This document shows positions 59,758 to 64,000 of a stretch of 64,000 nt of DNA, piece by piece; the stretch's first letter is position 1, and the number at the start of each line of letters is the position of its first letter. This DNA is from Alectryocaccobium sp964389285. GTDB taxonomy: Bacteria; Bacillota; Clostridia; Lachnospirales; Lachnospiraceae. The position numbers and the translations under genes were made by a program. The DNA lies in assembly GCA_964389285.1 (NCBI GenBank), contig CAYMCZ010000002.1, positions 62,001-126,000 on the forward strand. The letters run 5' to 3'. Under the pieces are notes generated by a model. That model was not told the origin of the DNA, did no database searches, and worked only from the letters and a program-made list of their open reading frames with translations.

Positions 59758-59828
59758 CAGGGGATGAGAGAATCGAACTCCCACCAAAGGTTTTGGAGAC
59801 CCCTATCATACCATTTGACCAATCCCCT
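59758..59828 (-). tRNA. tRNA-Trp (CCA anticodon)
   Basis: Read on the minus strand, the acceptor stem AGGGGAT pairs with ATCCCCT. The anticodon arm GGGGT-CTCCAAA-ACCTT gives anticodon CCA, and the T loop is TTCGATT. 71 nt, no encoded CCA. Several G-T pairs in the anticodon stem are slightly unusual but do not upset the fold. Confidence 0.92.
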
Positions 59829-59909
59829 GTGCGCTTCACAGCTTTTTGATACTAACACAACCATACCTGAGTTGTCAATACGGCTTGTTAAACAAATTGC
59901 CGGCACAAA

Positions 59910-59933
59910 GGGGCTGTCGCACGCCACAGCCCC
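59910..59933 (-). terminator. hairpin after the feo operon
   Basis: GGGGCTGT (59,910-59,917) pairs perfectly with ACAGCCCC (59,926-59,933) around an 8-nt loop. On the minus strand it lies 15 bp after the stop of the last feo gene. The U run is short (UUU), so termination may be partial. Confidence 0.6.
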
Positions 59934-59948
59934 TGTCGGAAAAAGTGT

Positions 59949-60101
59949 TTACAGGCTTTCGCCGTTTTCGCAGCGGGAGCAGTGGCTGCATTTTCCGCTG
60001 CAGCCGCCGCAGCTTTTTCCGCTTTTTTTATCTTTGACAATTGACCTTACGGCAATGAAAACCACAAAGGCTACTATTGCGACAACTATAAATGTTCCCA
60101 T
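59949..60101 (-). CDS. FeoB-associated Cys-rich membrane protein
   Basis: 50 residues: one membrane helix (about 4-20), a Lys-rich stretch, then SCGGCSGKCSHCSRC with five Cys. This is the small partner found after feoB in many Firmicutes; the Cys cluster may bind iron or metal at the cytoplasmic side of the transporter. It is the last gene of the operon, 42 bp after feoB. Confidence 0.88.
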   Translation of the reverse strand: MGTFIVVAIVAFVVFIAVRSIVKDKKSGKSCGGCSGKCSHCSRCENGESL

Positions 60102-60143
60102 AAAATTATCACCCGCCTGTCAAAATATAAGTCTTTACTTTTA

Positions 60144-62624
60144 TCAGGCCGCATATGCGTAATCCGCATACTTGTCTTTTCTGAGCAGCATGTATAAGAA
60201 GAATACGATAACGGCGATTGCTATTATGAAGCCGGCGATATTTCCGCTTCCCGTAAACATGCCTATTATATTGTTTGCCGTAAAGGCAGCCAAGTAAGCG
60301 AACAGGCATTGATATCCTATCGCAAACCATGTCCATTTGGCACTGTTCATCTCCCGTTTTATGGCTCCTATCGCCGCGAAGCAGGGAGCGCAAAGGAGGT
60401 TGAACAAAAGGAAGGAGAATCCGCTTGCCACGGTAAACGCGGCAGCAAGATTTGCATGCACGGTTGCTCCGCCGCCATACAGAACCGCGATTGTTCCAAC
60501 GATGTTTTCTTTTGCGACCAATCCCGTAATAGAGGAAATGGTTGCCTGCCACGTACCCCAGCCGAGCGGCGCGAAAATAAAGCTTATCGCGCCTCCGACA
60601 CTTGCCAGAATACTGTAGCTTACTTCCGCTTCATCAAGCATCCTGAATCCGTCCGGTGCAAATCCGAAATTGGACAGGAACCATATTACGATAGTCGAAA
60701 GCAGGATTATGGTTCCGGCGCGTTTAATAAATGACCATCCGCGCTCCCACATGCTCCTAAGGACGCTTCCGACCGTAGGAAGATGATATGCGGGAAGTTC
60801 CATAACGAAAGGCGTTGCCTTTCCGGCAAATCTCTTTGTCTTTTTGAGAATGATTCCGGAACATACGATAGCCGCCATACCGATAAAATATGCTCCTACC
60901 GCTATAAAAGGCGAATTCCCGAAAAGCGCTCCGGCGATCATGGCTATGAACGGCTGTTTCGCGCCGCAGGGTATAAAAGTCGTCGTGACTATTGTCATCC
61001 GCCTGTCTTTTTCGCTTTCTATGGTTCTGGAGGCCATTATTCCGGGAACTCCGCAGCCCGTACCCACGAGGATCGGGATGAAGGACTTGCCTGACAGGCC
61101 GAATTTTCTGAAAATGCGGTCAAGCACGAACGCGATTCGCGCCATATATCCGCATCCCTCAAGAAAGGCCAGGAAAATAAATAGCACGAGCATCTGCGGG
61201 ACAAAACCGAGTACCGAACCAACGCCTGCCACGATACCTTTAAGAACGAGTCCGCTTACCACAGGGTTTACATTTGCTTTTTCAAACAGAGAGCCAAGCG
61301 CGGCCGGTATGCTCGGAACCCAGATTCCGTAATCTGACGGCTCCGGGGCCTCGCCGTTATATGACGCAAAGACAGTATTAGCGTCAGAGAGTTCCGCTCC
61401 CGTAAATTCAACGGTTTCAAAACTGTAATCCTCGTCATTTACTATATCATAAGAAACCGTCGCGTCCGTATCGATTGTTTTCGTATAAGCCGCAACCGCG
61501 CTTACTGCTGCCGCCCCGTCATAATCTTCGGCTTCAGAGTCCAGGGTTTCCGCTACCGCTTCATTCCCGTATTCTTTGCTGTTTACAAACGCATCGATAA
61601 CCATGTGTGCATCGTCAAATTCTCCCGCGGCTTCTTCGTATTCGGCGGTTCCGTTTCCGAACAGATGCCACCCGTCCCCGAATACGCCGTCGTTTACCCA
61701 GTTAGTCGCGCCCGAGCCGACAGTTACCATGGATACATAATAAATGCAGAACATAATGGCCGCAAATATTGGAAGCCCGAGGATCCTGTTTGTAAGTACC
61801 CGGTCGATCTTATCCGATACGGAAAGCTTTCCTTTTGTCTTTTTCGTATAGCATGAATCTATTATGCTTCCGATGTATTCGTATCTTTCATTTGTGATGA
61901 TGGATTCGGCATCGTCATCCAGATCATTTTCGGCGTCGGCTATATCACTTTCGATATGCTTCAGCACTTCGGGTGAAATATTCAGAGCTTCGATGACTTT
62001 TTTGTCTCTTTCGAATACTTTAACCGCATACCACCTCTGGTTTTTCTCGGGGATCTCTGAAAGCGCCGCCTCCTCGATATGAGCGAGAGCATGCTCCACA
62101 GGCCCGGAAAAAGTATGGACATGTTTTGTTCTCCCCGAATTCGCCGCCGCTATAACGGCCTCGGTGGCTTCTTCGATGCCTGTCCCTTTTAGCGCCGATA
62201 TCTCTATCGCCTTGCAGCCGATATTTTTCGAGAGCGCCTCTATATCAATGATATCTCCCGCTCTTTTTACGACATCGATCATGTTTACGGCAAGCACCAT
62301 AGGTATGCCGAGCTCCGCAAGCTGCGTAGTAAGATAAAGGTTTCTTTCTAAATTTGTCCCGTCAATGATATTTAAAATAGCATCCGGTTTTTCATTTATA
62401 AGGTAATTACGCGCAACCACCTCTTCGAGCGTGTACGGCGACAGAGAATAAATGCCCGGAAGGTCTGTGATAATGACTTCGTGATTCCTTTTGAGCTTTC
62501 CTTCTTTTTTTTCCACCGTTACGCCCGGCCAGTTGCCTACATACTGATTTGAGCCGGTAAGAGCGTTAAATAATGTCGTCTTGCCGCTGTTCGGGTTGCC
62601 CGCCAGTGCAATTTTAATACTCAT
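60144..62624 (-). CDS. feoB: ferrous iron transport protein FeoB
   Basis: 826 residues. The N-terminal GTPase has G1 GNPNSGKTT (8-16), G3 DLPGIYSLSPY (about 53-63), and G4 VNMID (about 114-118). Polytopic membrane domains with two Gate motifs follow (CGYMARIAFVLDRIFRKFGLSGKSFIPILVGTGCGVPGIMASRTIE, about 490-535). Between the first membrane segment and the gate lies an unusual insertion of about 110 residues (about 325-440), acidic and Ala/Glu/Asp-rich, predicted to be outside the cell. It imports Fe2+ together with the FeoA proteins. AAAGGAG lies before the ATG. Confidence 0.96.
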   Translation of the reverse strand: MSIKIALAGNPNSGKTTLFNALTGSNQYVGNWPGVTVEKKEGKLKRNHEVIITDLPGIYSLSPYTLEEVVARNYLINEKPDAILNIIDGTNLERNLYLTTQLAELGIPMVLAVNMIDVVKRAGDIIDIEALSKNIGCKAIEISALKGTGIEEATEAVIAAANSGRTKHVHTFSGPVEHALAHIEEAALSEIPEKNQRWYAVKVFERDKKVIEALNISPEVLKHIESDIADAENDLDDDAESIITNERYEYIGSIIDSCYTKKTKGKLSVSDKIDRVLTNRILGLPIFAAIMFCIYYVSMVTVGSGATNWVNDGVFGDGWHLFGNGTAEYEEAAGEFDDAHMVIDAFVNSKEYGNEAVAETLDSEAEDYDGAAAVSAVAAYTKTIDTDATVSYDIVNDEDYSFETVEFTGAELSDANTVFASYNGEAPEPSDYGIWVPSIPAALGSLFEKANVNPVVSGLVLKGIVAGVGSVLGFVPQMLVLFIFLAFLEGCGYMARIAFVLDRIFRKFGLSGKSFIPILVGTGCGVPGIMASRTIESEKDRRMTIVTTTFIPCGAKQPFIAMIAGALFGNSPFIAVGAYFIGMAAIVCSGIILKKTKRFAGKATPFVMELPAYHLPTVGSVLRSMWERGWSFIKRAGTIILLSTIVIWFLSNFGFAPDGFRMLDEAEVSYSILASVGGAISFIFAPLGWGTWQATISSITGLVAKENIVGTIAVLYGGGATVHANLAAAFTVASGFSFLLFNLLCAPCFAAIGAIKREMNSAKWTWFAIGYQCLFAYLAAFTANNIIGMFTGSGNIAGFIIAIAVIVFFLYMLLRKDKYADYAYAA

Positions 62625-62684
62625 TTTTCTCCTTTCGCTTCAAGTTGTCATAAGGTAACTTGAAGTTTAAAAATTTTTATGGAA

Positions 62685-62906
62685 TTATTCTATTACAACA
62701 AGATCCGCGTCAGCTTTCCTAAGCGAAAGCTCGTAACCGCGTACCGTAACTTCCACAGGGTCGCCGAGCGGCGCAACTTTTCTTATGTAGATATCCGTGC
62801 CTTTTACTATACCCATATCCATAATGCGTCTTTTAACCGCACCCTGGCCGGTCAGTTTAACGACCTTGACTGTTTCGCCTACTTTCGCATCTTTTAATGT
62901 TCTCAT
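62685..62906 (-). CDS. feoA: FeoA-type SH3-like protein
   Basis: 73 residues. TLKDAKVGETVKVVKLTGQGAVKRRIMDMGIVKGTDIYIRKVAPLGDPVEVTVRGYELSLRKADADLVVIE covers the FeoA domain fully. It is cytoplasmic and works with FeoB. A second, diverged FeoA gene precedes it in the operon. GGAGG is visible before the ATG on the minus strand. Confidence 0.93.
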   Translation of the reverse strand: MRTLKDAKVGETVKVVKLTGQGAVKRRIMDMGIVKGTDIYIRKVAPLGDPVEVTVRGYELSLRKADADLVVIE

Positions 62907-62937
62907 CCATGGCCTCCTTATGCCATTTATTATAGAA

Positions 62938-63150
62938 TTATACCATTATTTTCATGGAGAGCTCTTTGCTTATGGCTATACGGGCTCCCTTTACGTTTAC
63001 TATAACATTTCCGTCATGCTGTGAGATAATCTGCACATCTCCGCCTACCACGAATCCGAGGTTTTCAAGATGCTTTTTGATCTCGTCTTTACCGCCGATC
63101 TTCTGAATGGTATATTGTTCGCCGGCGGTTCCAAGTTTTAATGGCATCAT
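62938..63150 (-). CDS. second FeoA-type protein
   Basis: 70 residues, FeoA/SH3-like: MMPLKLGTAGEQYTIQKIGGKDEIKKHLENLGFVVGGDVQIISQHDGNVIVNVKGARIAISKELSMKIMV. It is the first gene of the operon. Met at 63,150 is used because AAAGGA is about 9 nt ahead; earlier in-frame Met codons (63,156 and 63,168) are too close to it or cover it. Paired FeoA proteins are common in Clostridia, and one may have a regulatory rather than a transport role. Confidence 0.88.
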   Translation of the reverse strand: MMPLKLGTAGEQYTIQKIGGKDEIKKHLENLGFVVGGDVQIISQHDGNVIVNVKGARIAISKELSMKIMV

Positions 63151-63180
63151 GAGCATAATTCCTTTCATCAAACTCACTTG

Positions 63181-63216
63181 TTAGTTCAACCTAACATATT
63201 TGACATCCTTTGTCAA
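63181..63216 (-). promoter_or_regulatory. feo promoter with a DtxR-like operator
   Basis: On the minus strand TTGACA (63,216-63,211) is followed after about 17 bp by TAGGTT, a weak -10. The same place holds TTAGGTTGAACTAA (63,194-63,181), an imperfect palindrome with TTAG/CTAA ends like DtxR/IdeR-family sites. A repressor bound there would cover the -10. This suggests iron-dependent control. Confidence 0.55.
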
Positions 63217-63422
63217 GACGAAATATCAGCTTTAATTTCCGGGTTTTTAAGCCGGAAAATTACGTCCGGCCACAATATCATGGGACACTTGCCTGTTTAT
63301 GTCCCAAAATCTGTGATTATCGGTTAAAAATTTATCGACATAAAAAAAAAACTGCAAATATAATGACGGTTGAAAAAATTGATTATACCTTAACATAATT
63401 ATTCTCAGGGAGGAAAATCACC
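63217..63422. other. divergent intergenic region between feo and the radical SAM gene
   Basis: There is no coding frame. Two hairpins are visible: one pairing TTTCCGG with CCGGAAA (about 63,235-63,260), and TGGGACA-N12-TGTCCCA (about 63,281-63,306). A plus-strand promoter for the radical SAM gene must be here, but the boxes are not clear. Confidence 0.45.
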
Positions 63423-64000
63423 ATGGCAAATATTGTTGCTGAAAAAGTAAAAGAAAAAGGTATCGAGATAGCATTAAACAGAATGCTCGCCATGCTTGAG
63501 AAGGATCCTGAAAACAATCCGCTCAAGATCATGGACATTATCGACAAATGGGCTCCGGATGGCTGGTACTCAAGCCAGAGAAAGCTTATCCGCGAAGGCA
63601 TCGAACAGAAAGGAAACTGGTATCAGCTTACACAGGCCATCTATTCTTTGGACAAGGGTGTACGCCAGACTTTCTTTAAAAACTTTATGATCAACGCTTC
63701 TCTTAAAGGAAGCAAAAAACAGGATATCACGGCACAGAAATATGACTGCAACGTTCCGTGGGCTATCCTGCTTGACCCCACATCGGCATGCAACCTCAAA
63801 TGTACAGGCTGCTGGGCTGCCACATACGGCGGAAAATACAATCTTTCCCTCGAAGACATCGATTCCATCATCAGACAGGGTAAAGAGCTTGGATGTTATA
63901 TGTACATCTACACCGGCGGCGAACCGCTCGTCCGCAAACAGGATGTAATCAAGATCTGTGAAATGCATCCTGACTGCGAGTTCCTTTCCTTTACAAACGG
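63423..64000 (+). CDS. radical SAM protein, truncated by the window edge
   Basis: The first 192 residues are visible. A helical N-terminal region of about 115 residues comes before the cluster motif CNLKCTGC (CxxxCxxC, about 122-129), followed by GGEPLVRKQDVIKICE, the SAM-binding GGEP motif. GGGAGG lies before the ATG. The N-terminal extension resembles that of radical SAM proteins of gut Clostridia with a SPASM-like C-terminus, but the rest is outside the window, so no substrate is proposed. Confidence 0.85.
   Translation, partial: MANIVAEKVKEKGIEIALNRMLAMLEKDPENNPLKIMDIIDKWAPDGWYSSQRKLIREGIEQKGNWYQLTQAIYSLDKGVRQTFFKNFMINASLKGSKKQDITAQKYDCNVPWAILLDPTSACNLKCTGCWAATYGGKYNLSLEDIDSIIRQGKELGCYMYIYTGGEPLVRKQDVIKICEMHPDCEFLSFTN

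Noticed and set aside
59758..59828. tRNA-Trp as the attachment site of the ICE
   Set aside because: The ICE ends are clearly inside the methyltransferase gene, 1.5 kb away, and no tRNA-derived repeat occurs at the left end.
63281..63306. TGGGACA...TGTCCCA in the host intergenic region as a third copy of the ICE palindrome
   Set aside because: The spacing is 12 bp instead of 1-3, and the sequence lacks the AATGT flank. It is probably coincidence.

Overview
The window looks like chromosome of a gut- or rumen-type Firmicute, probably Clostridia/Lachnospiraceae. This rests on the Gram-positive surface proteins with sortase-like tails, the feoA-feoA-feoB operon, strong GGAGG ribosome binding sites, extended -10 promoters, and a Tn1549-type conjugation module. 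No rRNA or species marker is present, so the assignment stays at that level.

Layout. (1) 1-8.1 kb, host: tRNA-Ser(GGA), a CnaB-repeat adhesin, a PrsW-like membrane protease, and a two-gene unit of a large surface protein and a membrane-anchored C69 dipeptidase. (2) 8.15-12.01 kb, host: an XRE regulator, an AlbA_2 (Schlafen-type) protein and the first half of an MmeI-like adenine-N6 DNA methyltransferase. (3) 12,014-58,294: a 46,281-bp integrative and conjugative element (ICE) inserted exactly in the NPPF codons (catalytic motif IV) of that methyltransferase gene. Its ends are an imperfect inverted repeat, GCTCGTG-N8-GGACTAA, flanked by the direct repeat AAAT. (4) 58,299-59,570: the second half of the methyltransferase. 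(5) 59.7-64 kb, host: tRNA-Trp(CCA), the feo ferrous-iron operon (read leftward), and the start of a radical SAM gene that runs off the window.

Inside the ICE, from left to right: repA-parA-parB; the conjugation module (PcfB-like, VirD4-type coupling protein, Maff2, VirB6-like, PrgI, VirB4, NlpC/P60 hydrolase, DUF4315, SH3-DUF4366); accessory transfer genes (RadC/JAB, DUF5688, topB, YodL, TTRAP, a 2265-residue methylase-like/SF2 helicase giant, MobC, relaxase); cargo; and an integration/regulation block. The cargo has three parts: a regulator-lipoprotein-FtsX-ABC set; a scrap heap of broken defence genes (truncated XRE gene, PglX fragment, GmrSD without its N-terminal half); and a redox set (GNAT, flavodoxin-like, DUF3795, Old Yellow Enzyme, nitroreductase, one unknown). 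The right-hand block holds two XRE regulators, a GAF-plus-SARP/BTAD regulator behind an attenuator, an array of GTAACAG heptamers on an 11-12 bp period, a strongly structured noncoding segment, a MazF/PemK-like protein, a DUF6870-like protein, and three consecutive large serine recombinases.

How it works together (inference): the serine recombinases integrate and excise the element, and precise excision would rebuild an intact 926-codon methyltransferase. The SARP-like protein with its heptamer array is the best candidate switch for the recombination block. In the transfer region, intrinsic terminators repeatedly stand 18-30 nt ahead of a ribosome binding site or start codon, which suggests control by attenuation or antitermination. 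The most notable findings are the insertion into methyltransferase motif IV, the SARP-box array, the structured RNA segment, and a tnpV gene lying in an alternate frame of the giant helicase gene with an in-frame stop.
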